A DNA stretch of 64,000 nt, from positions 1,798,001 through 1,862,000 of the forward strand of contig NZ_CP113915.1 of the NCBI RefSeq assembly GCF_029395435.1. Reading direction: 5' to 3'. Shown in pieces: positions 1 through 7,771 of this stretch. Source of the DNA: Bifidobacterium sp. ESL0790. GTDB lineage: Bacteria > Actinomycetota > Actinomycetes > Actinomycetales > Bifidobacteriaceae. The translations under genes and the position numbers were made by a program. Below the pieces are notes generated by a model. The model made no database searches and was not told the DNA's origin. It was given only the letters and a program-made list of their open reading frames with translations. Position 1 is the first letter of the stretch. Each line of letters begins with the position of its first letter.

Positions 1-423
1 CTTGTGGGTGCTGGCACCGGCGATCTGCGTGCCGATCTCGTAGGTGGGATAGGAAATAGCCGGCTGCACCACCACATCACCCTCGCCAAGGTGCAGCAGG
101 GAGGCCATGAGCGCGACGCCCTCCTTCGAGCCGACGGTGGGCACGAAATCAGCGTCGATGGCCTCGAAATCCACGCCACGAACGCTCTTGAACCACTCCG
201 GGACCGCGCGGCGCAACGCCTCGCTGCCGGTGGCCTTCGGATAACCATGGGAGTCGGGAGCCTCGGCATGCTCCGCGAGCGCCTGTTGCACATTGGCGGG
301 CACCGGGTCGACGGGCGAACCAACGGAGAGGTTGATCATGCCACCTGGCGCGGCCGCCGCCGTCTTCTTATACGACGAGATGCGGCTCCAGTCATAGGGA
401 GAGTCGAACGTATGAAAACCCAT
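1..423 (-). CDS. dapC: Succinyldiaminopimelate transaminase DapC, N-terminal 141 residues (cut by window edge)
   Basis: This is the N-terminal part of a fold-type I PLP aminotransferase. It starts MGFHTFDSPYDWSRISSYKK and contains INLSVGSPVDPVP, HGYPKATGSEALRRAV and the GSKEGVALM cofactor-phosphate region. These match the actinobacterial DapC type, which converts N-succinyl-2-amino-6-ketopimelate to succinyl-diaminopimelate in the lysine and peptidoglycan precursor pathway. The ATG at 421-423 has AAAGGTGG a few bases upstream. The ferredoxin gene fdxA lies upstream on the same strand, which is the usual actinobacterial neighbour. A hairpin between the two genes suggests separate transcription. 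The catalytic lysine lies outside the window. Confidence 0.85.
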   Translation of the reverse strand, partial: MGFHTFDSPYDWSRISSYKKTAAAAPGGMINLSVGSPVDPVPANVQQALAEHAEAPDSHGYPKATGSEALRRAVPEWFKSVRGVDFEAIDADFVPTVGSKEGVALMASLLHLGEGDVVVQPAISYPTYEIGTQIAGASTHK

Positions 424-633
424 GCTTACCACCTTTTGCGTCATCTGGTCGTCGGTTGCCGGCGAACTTTCAGCGGGTCTCGTGCGCTGGCGACCTTCGG
501 GCCACGCCCCCGGCTTAATCTCAAGCTCAAGCGAAAAGCCATATCCCCGAAGAACGCCATCAACACGCATCCAATAACCACCAATGGTATAACCAACCAG
601 CCTGCCGACGCGAAAGAGTATCACCACATGTCC

Positions 634-742
634 GCGTCCGTAAGCAGAAAAACAACGCTCATAATCTGCTTTCTGACGCACGCGACCATATCTTTGCGTC
701 CGCAAGCAGGAAAACGGTGTCCACAGTCTGCCTAACGACGCA
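634..742. repeat. Two-unit inverted-repeat array, 62-bp period (array R0)
   Basis: The 431-base gap 424-854 holds no gene. It contains two similar dyad units. The left arms GCGTCCGTAAGCAG and GCGTCCGCAAGCAG start at 634 and 696. The right arms end in GACGCA at 675-680 and 737-742. Left-to-left and right-to-right offsets are both exactly 62. Within each unit the arms pair outside and inside a short mismatched centre. The array lies just beyond the fdxA hairpin and upstream of dapC. The function is unknown. Confidence 0.6.
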
Positions 743-763
743 ACTTTCGATTCGCGCCACACG

Positions 764-804
764 CACAAGACCCACGGGATTGAGATGAATCCGTGGGTCT
801 TGTG
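764..804 (-). terminator. Hairpin terminator after fdxA
   Basis: The arms CACAAGACCCACGGG and CCGTGGGTCTTGTG form a long stem with one bulged base around a short loop. It lies about 50 bases after the fdxA stop. No strong T-run follows, so termination is inferred from position and stem strength. Confidence 0.6.
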
Positions 805-854
805 GACACGCTCCTACGAGGCGCGTAATTGGGAAACTTGAAATCCTAAGAGTA

Positions 855-1178
855 TCAGTCCTGGTTCTGCGGCGGAAGGGCGGCGATACGAGCCTCGTCC
901 TTGCCGGAGGGACCGGCGGCCTGAGCGCCACCGAGGTCGCCCAAATCGTTGAAGTAGGTGACGGCGGCGTCCTTGTACCACGCCCACTCCTCGGGCACAT
1001 CGTCCTCATAGAAGATGGCCTCGGTGGGGCACACCGGCTCGCAGGCACCGCAGTCGACGCACTCGTTGGGGTTGATGTAGAGGGTGCGGTCGCCTTCGTA
1101 GATGCAGTCCACGGGGCATTCGTCGACGCACGCCTTGTCTTTGACGTCAATACAGGGTTGGGCGATTACATAAGCCAT
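855..1178 (-). CDS. fdxA: Seven-iron ferredoxin FdxA
   Basis: A 107-residue bacterial ferredoxin starting MAYVIAQPCIDVKDKACVDE. The first cysteine cluster is C-x7-C-x3-CP (residues 9-21) and the second is CVDCGACEPVCP (about 40-51). This is the 3Fe-4S/4Fe-4S arrangement of actinobacterial FdxA electron carriers. The acidic C-terminal tail (about residues 58-107) is normal for the family. The ATG is preceded by a strong AAGGAGG, which is part of a short palindrome. The gene lies upstream of dapC, a common actinobacterial pairing. It probably supplies electrons to cytosolic redox enzymes; its partner is not visible here. Confidence 0.93.
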   Translation of the reverse strand: MAYVIAQPCIDVKDKACVDECPVDCIYEGDRTLYINPNECVDCGACEPVCPTEAIFYEDDVPEEWAWYKDAAVTYFNDLGDLGGAQAAGPSGKDEARIAALPPQNQD

Positions 1179-1254
1179 TCAGGAGGCCTCCTTACAACCT
1201 AAGTCTTTGTTTAGGGTACGTGGGAGCAACGACGGAGCGGACGACACGACGCGA

Positions 1255-1498
1255 CTTCGACGGCAGGAAACGGACGAAAAGTCAGGAAATAATATCCGAC
1301 ACCCGTCGTCAAACCTGAGTCCGCAGAAAACGGACTGAAACCTACAAGATTACTTCCGTTGTCTGCCGTCACGAAGACACAGTGGCAGATAACGGACGAA
1401 AAATCGCGACATCAAATCTGAACCATGCCGTTGGAACCGAGTATCGACAGAAAATGGACGAACCCAGCCGAATCATGTCCATTCTCTGCCGTCGAAGG
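1255..1498. repeat. Four-unit dyad array, 60-63-bp period (array R1)
   Basis: The gap between the permease stop (1518) and fdxA start (1178) is filled with variants of GGCAGAAAACGGACGAAA in alternating orientation. Forward copies are anchored at 1262, 1322, 1384 and 1446. The matching reverse arms are anchored at 1303, 1366, 1429 and 1489. The period is therefore 60-63 bp. The last unit pairs TCGACAGAAAATGGAC with GTCCATTCTCTGCCGTCGA. The array ends about 20 bp after the permease stop. The same family recurs at 6984-7192. Confidence 0.65.
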
Positions 1499-1517
1499 CA
1501 CCGACCGACTAATCAGA

Positions 1518-3077
1518 TCAGGCGCGACGGTCCTCGGCGTCGGTTTCGGTGACGCTGGCGACGGTCTTGGCCTCCATCGCGCGCTCGACGTCGGCGTCCA
1601 GCTCGCCGGTGCCCAGGCGAGAATGGCGGTAGGAGTAGCCGAAGTAGATACAGAAGCCGATGAGCAGCCAGACCACGAATCGAATCCAGGTGACCACGGT
1701 GAGGTTGAGCATCAGCCAGAGGTTGGCGATCGCAATCAGAATCGGCACCCACGGGCTGCCCGGGATCTTGAACGAGCGGGGCAGGTCGGGGCGCTTCTTG
1801 CGCATGATCGGAATCGAAATCGCGACCAAGGTGAAGGCCGAAAGCGTGCCGATATTGACCATATCGGCCAAAATGGAAACGTCGAACGACGACGACACAA
1901 TCGCGAAGAGAATGCCCACGGCGATCTGCAGCTTGGCGGGCGTGCCGTGTTTGCCGACCTTCGAGAGGCCACGCGGCAGCAGGCCGTCACGGCTCATCGC
2001 GAAGACCACGCGGGTCAGGCCGAGCAGCAGCACCATGACCACGGTGGTCAGGCCGATGACGATGGCGAAGGAGATGATCTTGGCGGCCCAAGTGGCGCCG
2101 ACCAGCTCGAAACCGGTGGCGAGCGACGGGTCCTTGGCCTTGGCGAGATCCTTGTAAGAGACCATGCCGGTGGTGACGATGGCGACGAGCATGTACATGA
2201 CGATGACCATCAGCATGCCGATGCCGATGCCCAGCGGCACGTTGCGCTTCGGGTTCTTGGCCTCCTCGCTGGCCGTGGCGACCACGTCAAAGCCGAGGAA
2301 CGAGAAGAAGACCAGGGCCGCGCCGGAGACGATGCCGGAAACGCCGTAGACGGTGGGCTGCTGGCCGGTGACCCATTGCATCAGCGGCTGAGTCATGACG
2401 CCGCCGGAGGACGGGCCCAGCACCTTGCTGGCCGGTTCGGACGGCGGGATGAACGGGGTGTAGTTCGACGTCTTGATATAGAAGAAACCGACAATGACCA
2501 CGAAAGCGACGATGCCGATCTTCAGAATGGTGAATGCGCCGTCGACACGGGCGCCGATGCGGGTGCCCAGCACCAGAAGCACCGTGAAGAACGTGATGAC
2601 GATGAGCGGGGCCCAATCGAACGTGAACTTGCCGAAATGGAGCTCGGTGCTGGAGTTGAAGCCCATCAGGCGCAGGAAATCGTTGAGGTAGACGCTCCAA
2701 TATTTGGAGACGACGGAACCGGCCATGAGCATCTCGAGGATCAGGTCCCAGCCGATCACCCACGCCACCACTTCGCCGACCGTCGTGTAGGTGAAGGTGT
2801 AGGCCGAGCCGGCGGCAGGAATCATCGAGGCGAACTCCGCGTAGCACATCACCGCGGCCCCGCAGATGACGCCTGCGATGAGGAAGCTGATGATCGCGGC
2901 GGGACCGGCGTGGTAGGCGGCGGCCTGGGCGCCGATGGAGAAGATGCCCGCGCCGACCGCGACGGCCACGCCCATGACGGCGAGGTCCCACGCGCCCAGA
3001 TTGCGCACCAGCTTGCGGTCGCCGGTGGTGGTCTCGGCGAGCGCCTGCTCCACTGATTTCGTCCTGAACAGATTCAT
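1518..3077 (-). CDS. APC-superfamily amino acid permease (cationic amino acid transporter type)
   Basis: A 519-residue integral membrane protein with about 12-13 hydrophobic segments. It starts MNLFRTKSVEQALAETTTGD and carries the N-terminal AVAVGAGIFSIGAQAA motif (about 37-52), typical of the APC/CAT (YfnA-like) transporters. The motif GFDVVATASEEAKNPKRNVP (about 262-281) is also diagnostic. It should import an amino acid by proton or substrate exchange; the substrate cannot be read from sequence. The ATG has GAGAGGTAG upstream. It appears monocistronic: the upstream gap is long, and a dyad array follows the stop codon. Confidence 0.88.
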   Translation of the reverse strand: MNLFRTKSVEQALAETTTGDRKLVRNLGAWDLAVMGVAVAVGAGIFSIGAQAAAYHAGPAAIISFLIAGVICGAAVMCYAEFASMIPAAGSAYTFTYTTVGEVVAWVIGWDLILEMLMAGSVVSKYWSVYLNDFLRLMGFNSSTELHFGKFTFDWAPLIVITFFTVLLVLGTRIGARVDGAFTILKIGIVAFVVIVGFFYIKTSNYTPFIPPSEPASKVLGPSSGGVMTQPLMQWVTGQQPTVYGVSGIVSGAALVFFSFLGFDVVATASEEAKNPKRNVPLGIGIGMLMVIVMYMLVAIVTTGMVSYKDLAKAKDPSLATGFELVGATWAAKIISFAIVIGLTTVVMVLLLGLTRVVFAMSRDGLLPRGLSKVGKHGTPAKLQIAVGILFAIVSSSFDVSILADMVNIGTLSAFTLVAISIPIMRKKRPDLPRSFKIPGSPWVPILIAIANLWLMLNLTVVTWIRFVVWLLIGFCIYFGYSYRHSRLGTGELDADVERAMEAKTVASVTETDAEDRRA

Positions 3078-3496
3078 CTTGAACTACCTCTCCCCCAGGC
3101 GCGTCTGGGCGACGCGGATGTGCGTATACCAATATATGGATACGCTGATACACCTAAGCGCGGCGAATACGGCGTTCACACCAGACTTGCCAGCCGGGTT
3201 GAATACCGAACGCTGAGCTCGCCGAGCGCGTGCGCGACGCGATATGCAACACCATGAACACTACGAGCGCCACGTCACGTTCCGGTTACCGCAATCATAT
3301 AGCGGACACTAATATTAGACAATTATTATTTATTTGCATAATATTATTGCGGTGCGAGAAATCCTGATCGAGCTTGCCGACGCTGACGCTGGAACTTGGC
3401 CCTTGATGACTTGGCGATTCACGACTTATCGATTCGCGCCCCGCACGCCTCCGCACGTCGTCACCCCAAACGTCACCGCTCTGCAAAATCCCCGCC
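3078..3496. other. Intergenic region with permease promoter and A/T-rich stretch
   Basis: This 419-base gap has no supportable gene. Near 3125-3145, on the minus strand, a TATATT -10-like hexamer lies inside an imperfect palindrome (GTATCCATATATTGGTATAC). This would suit a promoter or operator for the permease. At 3300-3350 there is an A/T-rich patch with repeated AATATTA. No clear terminator for murB is visible. Confidence 0.4.
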
Positions 3497-4984
3497 TTAT
3501 CGCAGGTCGAGACCCACGACCACGGGCTCGGGCACCAGGCGGATGCCGTACGCGCGCTCCACGCCGCTCTGGATGGCACGCGCGAGCTCGACGATGTCAC
3601 TGGCCTTCGCACCGCCACGGTTGGTGAGCGCCAAGGTGTGCCGCGACGACAGGCCAGCCGACGCGTCGGGACGCACCTTGAACCCCTTGTGGAACCCGGC
3701 GTGGTCGATCAGCCAGGCCGCCGAGGTCTTGACACCAGGCTCGCCGTTCGGCTGCGTGGCCTCGAAACGCGGGGCGCCCTCCGGCAGCGTGGCCGCCTGC
3801 TCCGGCGTAAAAATCGGGTTCATGAAGAAGCTGCCGCAGCTGTGGCGGTCCCAGTCCACGGGCTTGGCGTCCTCCATCCTGAGCAATCTGGCGTTCGGCT
3901 CGGCATACGTATCGCCAGGCACGCGGAAATCCGCCCAGATCTCACCGGTGCCGTCACCGTCCATGCTGGCCATGCCGGGGCTGCTGTTGTCGTACATCGT
4001 CATCTTGCCGCCGTGCTCCTGATCGACTTTTCCGGCGACGACCTCGTAGATGATCCTGTCCGCCTTCCGCCCTTTCATGAACGGCTTCTCGTAACGGCGC
4101 ACGTCCTCCAGCATCCCCTTGCCGGAGCGAATGCCGAGAATCGCCTGCCTCACCAGTTGGGACTCGGTGAGCGTTCCCTCCTTGACACCCAGCGCATGGG
4201 CCAATTGACCGGTGATCGGCACGACATCGGAGAACCCGAATTCCTTGAAGACGAACAACACGGAAAGCACCACGTATCGCGGTGTCGGGAAATAATGCGC
4301 GGCCGGCGTGGCGGGCGCCTGGTACATCGAACTTTTCAGCAGCGAGGAACGATAGCCGAAGTGAAGCTGATCGCGGGTCAGCATACGTTTGACCTTGTCT
4401 TTCCTATCCCAGACCGTCACGCTGGAGACGTTCTCGCCGGCCTCACGGCCGTACGCGCCGATGTTCTGCACCACCGACGCGCCCACCGTCCCCGGGATGC
4501 CGGAGAGGGGATCAAGCTCGGAGAAACCACGACCCGAGCAAAACGCCACGAAATCGTCCCAGTTCACGCCGGCGTCCACATTGACATACCCGCCGCCGTC
4601 GATACCGTCATCCGGGGTGCCTTCGGGCTTGTGGCCGTGCGCCTCGTACCACAGGCCGCACCTGGCGTCACGCACCACCACACCATCGAACGGCTCGTCG
4701 GAGACCAGCAGATTCGACCCGCCGCCGATGACCAGCAATGGCTTGCCCGCCTCGTCGGCCCCGCGCACCGCGGCGATGAACTCGTCTTCCGTGGTCGGCT
4801 CGATGAACTGCGCGACGCGGCCGCCGACACCCATGGTGGTCAGATCGGCGAGCGTGGGAGTCTCAAGCGCTTTAGATTCCCCGGAAGTGGCGGCATTCGA
4901 GGAGACGGAGGTGGAGGCGGGCATTGCGCGGCCCGAAGCGCCGTCGGCGTAATAATCCAAGATGTTGATATGTTCAATTCCCAT
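3497..4984 (-). CDS. murB: UDP-N-acetylmuramate dehydrogenase MurB (with a large internal insertion)
   Basis: A FAD-dependent enolpyruvyl reductase that makes UDP-MurNAc in peptidoglycan synthesis. Visible type I motifs are TMGVGGRVAQ, GGGSNLLVS, GIPGTVGASVVQNIGAYG, HFGYRSS, HSCGSFFMNP with the catalytic Ser region, and AAWLIDHAGFHKG with LALTNRGGAKASDI near the C terminus. At 495 residues it is far longer than the usual 300-350. Extra sequence sits at the N terminus (about 1-45, low complexity) and at about residues 295-375, just before the SCGSFF motif. The ATG at 4984 has TGAGGT upstream; a later start is possible because the first 45 residues are not conserved. Confidence 0.92.
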   Translation of the reverse strand: MGIEHINILDYYADGASGRAMPASTSVSSNAATSGESKALETPTLADLTTMGVGGRVAQFIEPTTEDEFIAAVRGADEAGKPLLVIGGGSNLLVSDEPFDGVVVRDARCGLWYEAHGHKPEGTPDDGIDGGGYVNVDAGVNWDDFVAFCSGRGFSELDPLSGIPGTVGASVVQNIGAYGREAGENVSSVTVWDRKDKVKRMLTRDQLHFGYRSSLLKSSMYQAPATPAAHYFPTPRYVVLSVLFVFKEFGFSDVVPITGQLAHALGVKEGTLTESQLVRQAILGIRSGKGMLEDVRRYEKPFMKGRKADRIIYEVVAGKVDQEHGGKMTMYDNSSPGMASMDGDGTGEIWADFRVPGDTYAEPNARLLRMEDAKPVDWDRHSCGSFFMNPIFTPEQAATLPEGAPRFEATQPNGEPGVKTSAAWLIDHAGFHKGFKVRPDASAGLSSRHTLALTNRGGAKASDIVELARAIQSGVERAYGIRLVPEPVVVGLDLR

Positions 4985-5101
4985 GATGAGCTACCTCATT
5001 ATCGACGTTTCACGAACCCGATTGACGACGTGGTCAATCGTCTTATGCGCTTTCTGCGGTGACCATTTTCGCGACAGACACCTTCGCGGCAAACAGATAT
5101 G

Positions 5102-5127
5102 AAAAAAGCCCGACCGAAGTCAGGCTT
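5102..5127 (-). terminator. Intrinsic terminator after rpmG
   Basis: On the minus strand AAGCCTGAC-TTCG-GTCGGGCTT is followed by a run of T. The stem has one G-U pair and a stable TTCG tetraloop. It lies 19 bases after the rpmG stop. Confidence 0.85.
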
Positions 5128-5145
5128 AAGCTACGATGCCAAGAC

Positions 5146-5316
5146 TCAACGAGTCTCGCGGTGCACGGTCTCCTTGCCGCAACGCGGGCAGAACTTCTTG
5201 AGCTCAAGACGATCCGGGGTGTTGCGACGATTCTTCGTCGTGATGTAATTACGCTCCTTGCACACCGTGCATGCCAGCGTGATGCCCGGACGGACTGCGG
5301 CGCTTTTGCTTGCCAT
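5146..5316 (-). CDS. rpmG: 50S ribosomal protein L33
   Basis: A 56-residue protein starting [20 protein letters not shown] and ending VHRETR. It has the two CxxC pairs of a zinc-binding L33 (CTVC and CPRC) and the core [20 protein letters not shown]. The ATG at 5314-5316 has AGAAGGTG upstream. It is directly downstream of three tRNA genes in the same orientation, and a strong terminator follows, so the four genes probably form one stable-RNA/ribosomal transcript. L33 is a component of the large subunit near the E site. Confidence 0.93.
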   Translation of the reverse strand: MASKSAAVRPGITLACTVCKERNYITTKNRRNTPDRLELKKFCPRCGKETVHRETR

Positions 5317-5364
5317 TGGTTCACCTTCTGCGTTAGTTTTCCAACCGACGTATGTCGATCTTTG

Positions 5365-5438
5365 TAGCGGGAAAGAGACTCGAACTCTTGACCTTACGAT
5401 TATGAGTCGTACGCTCTAGCCAGCTGAGCTATCCCGCC
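5365..5438 (-). tRNA. tRNA-Met (CAT), elongator type
   Basis: The minus strand folds as a cloverleaf: acceptor GGCGGGA / TCCCGCT, D arm GCTCAGCTGGCTAGAGC, anticodon stem TACGA / TCGTA with loop CTCATAA (anticodon CAT), and T arm AAGAG-TTCGAGT-CTCTT. The first acceptor pair is G-U and CCA is not encoded. It does not have the initiator features. A CAT tRNA-Ile2 cannot be fully excluded from sequence alone. Confidence 0.9.
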
Positions 5439-5442
5439 AGAG

Positions 5443-5514
<72 letters not shown>

Positions 5515-5515
5515 G

Positions 5516-5597
5516 TGGCGGATAGTGGATTCGAACCACTGAAGCTATAAGCGGCTGATTTACAGTCAGCTCCCTTTGACCGCTTGGGAAATCCGCC
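5516..5597 (-). tRNA. tRNA-Tyr (GTA), class II
   Basis: An 82-base tRNA with a long variable arm. Acceptor GGCGGAT / ATCCGCC, anticodon stem GCTGA / TCAGC with loop CTGTAAA (anticodon GTA), and T arm AGTGG-TTCGAAT-CCACT. It is the first gene of the Tyr-Thr-Met-rpmG cluster. Confidence 0.93.
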
Positions 5598-5646
5598 ATT
5601 GCGCATTCAAACCTCAGAAACATCGGCTTGACCGGGCAACTTGACT

Positions 5647-5675
5647 ATAATGCCATGAACCAGCGACTGGCGCAA
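5647..5675 (-). promoter_or_regulatory. Probable promoter of the tRNA-rpmG cluster
   Basis: On the minus strand TTGCGC (5670-5675) and CATTAT (5647-5652) are separated by 17 bases, about 50 bases upstream of tRNA-Tyr. The fit to a sigma-70 type promoter is moderate. Confidence 0.4.
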
Positions 5676-5746
5676 GTCCACGACACGCCATGTGTGTCGA
5701 AGCGGGGCCCGATGCCCAATTTCCGCGTCATGACGCCCCTGAGCCG

Positions 5747-5845
5747 TGTACGTTTCCTATCGCTCAACCGCGTTCAACGATAGAAAACGCACATGGGTGG
5801 ACAGTTTCTATCGATGAGGGGCAATCAACGACAGGAAACGTGCAC
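5747..5845. repeat. Two-unit dyad array, 51-bp period (array R3)
   Basis: Two units lie between the aminotransferase stop (5862) and the tRNA promoter. Unit 1 is GTACGTTTCCTATCG paired with CGATAGAAAACGCAC. Unit 2 is GACAGTTTCTATCG paired with CGACAGGAAACGTGCAC. Left arms are 51 bases apart (ends at 5762 and 5813). Right arms are also 51 bases apart (5775 and 5826). The last ~40 bases of the window begin with the same TACGTTTCCTATCGCTCA word, so the family occurs elsewhere. Confidence 0.6.
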
Positions 5846-5861
5846 AATGAGCGGGTCGAAG

Positions 5862-6944
5862 TCAGGCGATGCCGTCGGACTTCAGGGACTGGCAGACCTC
5901 GATGACCTTGTCGTTCGCCTCGACCTCGCCCACCGAGATGCGGATGCCCTCGCCCTCGAAGACGCGGGTCGACAGGCCGGCGGCGGTGAAGCGGGCGGCG
6001 GCCTCCTCGGTCTTGGCGCCCAACGGCAGCCAGAAGAAGTTGGCGTAGGGCTCGGGGAAGTCCCAGCCCTGGGCCTTGAGCGCGGCGACCACGCGGTCAC
6101 GCTCAGCGATGATCTTCCGCACGCGGTCCATCAGCTCATCCTTGGCGTCGAGCGAGACGAGCGCGGCGACCTGGGCGGTCTGGGTGACGCCGAAGGGCAG
6201 CGATACCTTGCGCATGCCTTCCACGACGTCGGGCTGAGCGATGCCGTAGCCGATGCGCAGGCCCGCGAGGCCGTAGGCCTTGGAGAAGGTGTGGGCCACG
6301 ACGATGTTGGGGTACTCGCGGAAGAGATCCATGGCCACGCTGGTGGACGGGTCGTTGTTGAACTGGAAATACGCCTCGTCGAAGAGCACGGTGACGTCGG
6401 AGGGCACGGCTTTCATCAGGCGGCGGGCCTCGTCGTCACGCACCGAGCTGGCGGTGGGGTTGTTGGGATTGTTGACGATGACCAGGCGCGTATGGTCGTT
6501 GAGGGCGGCGATCATCGCGTCGATATCGTGGCCGCCGTCGGGGCGGTTGGGAATCTGGACGCTGGTGGCGCCGGCACCCGCGACGATGATCGGGTACGCC
6601 TCAAAGCTGCGCCACGGGTAGACGACCTCGTCGCCGGGGCCAGCCAGAAGCGTGACCAGTTGGGTGATGACCTCGGTGGAGCCGCAGCCGAGCACCACGT
6701 TCTCGGGCTCGACGCCGTAGTCCTTGGCCAGGCGCTGCACCACGTCCCAGCCACGCATGTCGGGGTAGCGGTTGATGCGGTCGAGCGCGCGGTCCTCGAT
6801 GGCCTTCTGCACGCTGGGCAGCGGCGGATACGGGTTCTCGTTGCTGGAGATCTTGAAGGAGCGCTGGCCCGCGACTGCGGGGGCCGGCTTGCCCTGCTTG
6901 TAGGCGGGGATGGTGTCGATTATTGGGCGATGTTTGAAAGTCAT
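5862..6944 (-). CDS. HisC/Pat-family aminotransferase (histidinol-phosphate or aromatic amino acid transaminase)
   Basis: A fold-type I PLP aminotransferase of about 360 residues. It has KISSNENPYPPLP near the N terminus, NNPNNPTA for PLP binding, FDEAYFQF, HTFSKAYGLAGLRIGYG with the Schiff-base lysine, and RISVGEVEAND at the C terminus. The family covers histidinol-phosphate aminotransferase and the actinobacterial aromatic aminotransferase Pat. No his genes adjoin it, so Pat is a reasonable alternative. The chosen ATG (6944) lies 7 bases after a TACAAT -10-like hexamer with no ribosome-binding site, which suggests a leaderless start. An in-frame ATG at 6953 overlaps that hexamer. Confidence 0.85.
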   Translation of the reverse strand: MTFKHRPIIDTIPAYKQGKPAPAVAGQRSFKISSNENPYPPLPSVQKAIEDRALDRINRYPDMRGWDVVQRLAKDYGVEPENVVLGCGSTEVITQLVTLLAGPGDEVVYPWRSFEAYPIIVAGAGATSVQIPNRPDGGHDIDAMIAALNDHTRLVIVNNPNNPTASSVRDDEARRLMKAVPSDVTVLFDEAYFQFNNDPSTSVAMDLFREYPNIVVAHTFSKAYGLAGLRIGYGIAQPDVVEGMRKVSLPFGVTQTAQVAALVSLDAKDELMDRVRKIIAERDRVVAALKAQGWDFPEPYANFFWLPLGAKTEEAAARFTAAGLSTRVFEGEGIRISVGEVEANDKVIEVCQSLKSDGIA

Positions 6945-6983
6945 ATCTAGCATTGTAAGCCGTGGGAGAACCTATCGCACATT

Positions 6984-7192
6984 CGGCGTCCGTTTTTGGA
7001 GATGCCGGCCTGATACCGGTAGAAAATGGATGGAAACCGGATAATCGTGTCCAAAATCTGCCGCCGTTCAAACTCGATGGCAGAAAACGGATGGAAGCGA
7101 AGAGAATCCTGTCCGATTCCTGCCGTCGGCAAAGAGAGATGGCAGATTCCGAACAATTTCGTGGTTAATTTTGTCCGTTTCTTGCCGTCGAA
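6984..7192. repeat. Dyad array, three full units and one partial, 62-bp period (array R2)
   Basis: This array has the same word family as 1255-1498. Forward arms begin near 7012, 7076 and 7138 (for example GATGGCAGAAAACGGATGG). Reverse arms TGTCCGATTCCTGCCGTCG and relatives are anchored at 7059, 7121 and 7183. An incomplete reverse arm lies at about 6988-7008. It occupies the whole gap between the aminotransferase start and the groES terminator. Confidence 0.62.
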
Positions 7193-7215
7193 GAGAAGAG
7201 ACAGACGACAGGGTA

Positions 7216-7264
7216 CAAAAACGCGGTGTGCCCCAGCCATGGAAACACAGCCGGGGCACACCGC
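7216..7264 (-). terminator. Intrinsic terminator after groES
   Basis: GCGGTGTGCCCC and GGGGCACACCGC form a perfect 12-bp stem. On the minus strand it is followed by GTTTTTG. It lies about 25 bases after the groES stop. Confidence 0.88.
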
Positions 7265-7288
7265 TAAAAATCTGTTGGACTAGGCCAA

Positions 7289-7582
7289 TCAGTTCATGAT
7301 GGCGAGCACATCGCGCGCGCCGACGATGAGGTAATCCTCACCCTTGTAGTTGACCTCGGTGCCGCCATACTTGGAATAGAGCACCTTGTCGCCAACCTTG
7401 ACGTCCATGGGGACGCGGTTGCCGTTGTCGTCACGACGACCCGGGCCGACGGCCAGGACCTCGCCCTGCTGCGGCTTCTCCTTGGCGTTGTCGGGGATGT
7501 AGAGACCGGACGCGGTCTGGGTCTCCGCCTCAGCTTGCTTGACGATAATCTTGTCTTCCAACGGTGTAAGTGAGATCGACAC
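7289..7582 (-). CDS. groES: Co-chaperonin GroES
   Basis: A 97-residue 10-kDa chaperonin starting [20 protein letters not shown]. The mobile loop region is around [20 protein letters not shown] (about 20-39). [15 protein letters not shown] and [20 protein letters not shown] complete the domain. It caps the GroEL ring in protein folding. It is not followed by groEL, as is normal in bifidobacteria where groEL is separate. A CIRCE operator about 120 bases upstream indicates HrcA control. A purine-rich GAGGAGGTCC stretch precedes the ATG. Confidence 0.96.
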   Translation of the reverse strand: MSISLTPLEDKIIVKQAEAETQTASGLYIPDNAKEKPQQGEVLAVGPGRRDDNGNRVPMDVKVGDKVLYSKYGGTEVNYKGEDYLIVGARDVLAIMN

Positions 7583-7702
7583 TGTGGACCTCCTCTTTCT
7601 AGTGAGAGTTGCATTTCCTCGCGCGAGGACACCGCTTTCAGAGGCTGACGATCACTTTCGGCACCGTCCCTTTGCGCTTACTTACCTATCGTAGCGCGAA
7701 AA

Positions 7703-7729
7703 TTAGCACTCTGCCAACCCGAGTGCTAA
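7703..7729 (-). promoter_or_regulatory. CIRCE operator (HrcA-binding site) for groES
   Basis: TTAGCACTC-N9-GAGTGCTAA is a perfect match to the CIRCE inverted repeat, which HrcA binds to repress heat-shock genes. Confidence 0.95.
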
Positions 7730-7771
7730 CGCTCTGAGTGAAACCTTCACAAATCAGCGTATCGAGGGGCT

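Noticed and set aside
1425..3056. Long open frame opposite the amino acid permease
   Set aside because: It is antisense to a well-supported permease, has His/Asp/Gly-rich composition typical of reverse-complement GC-rich coding, and shows no domain.
5862..6944. Firm naming as HisC
   Set aside because: The aromatic aminotransferase Pat has nearly the same motifs, and no histidine genes are next to it.
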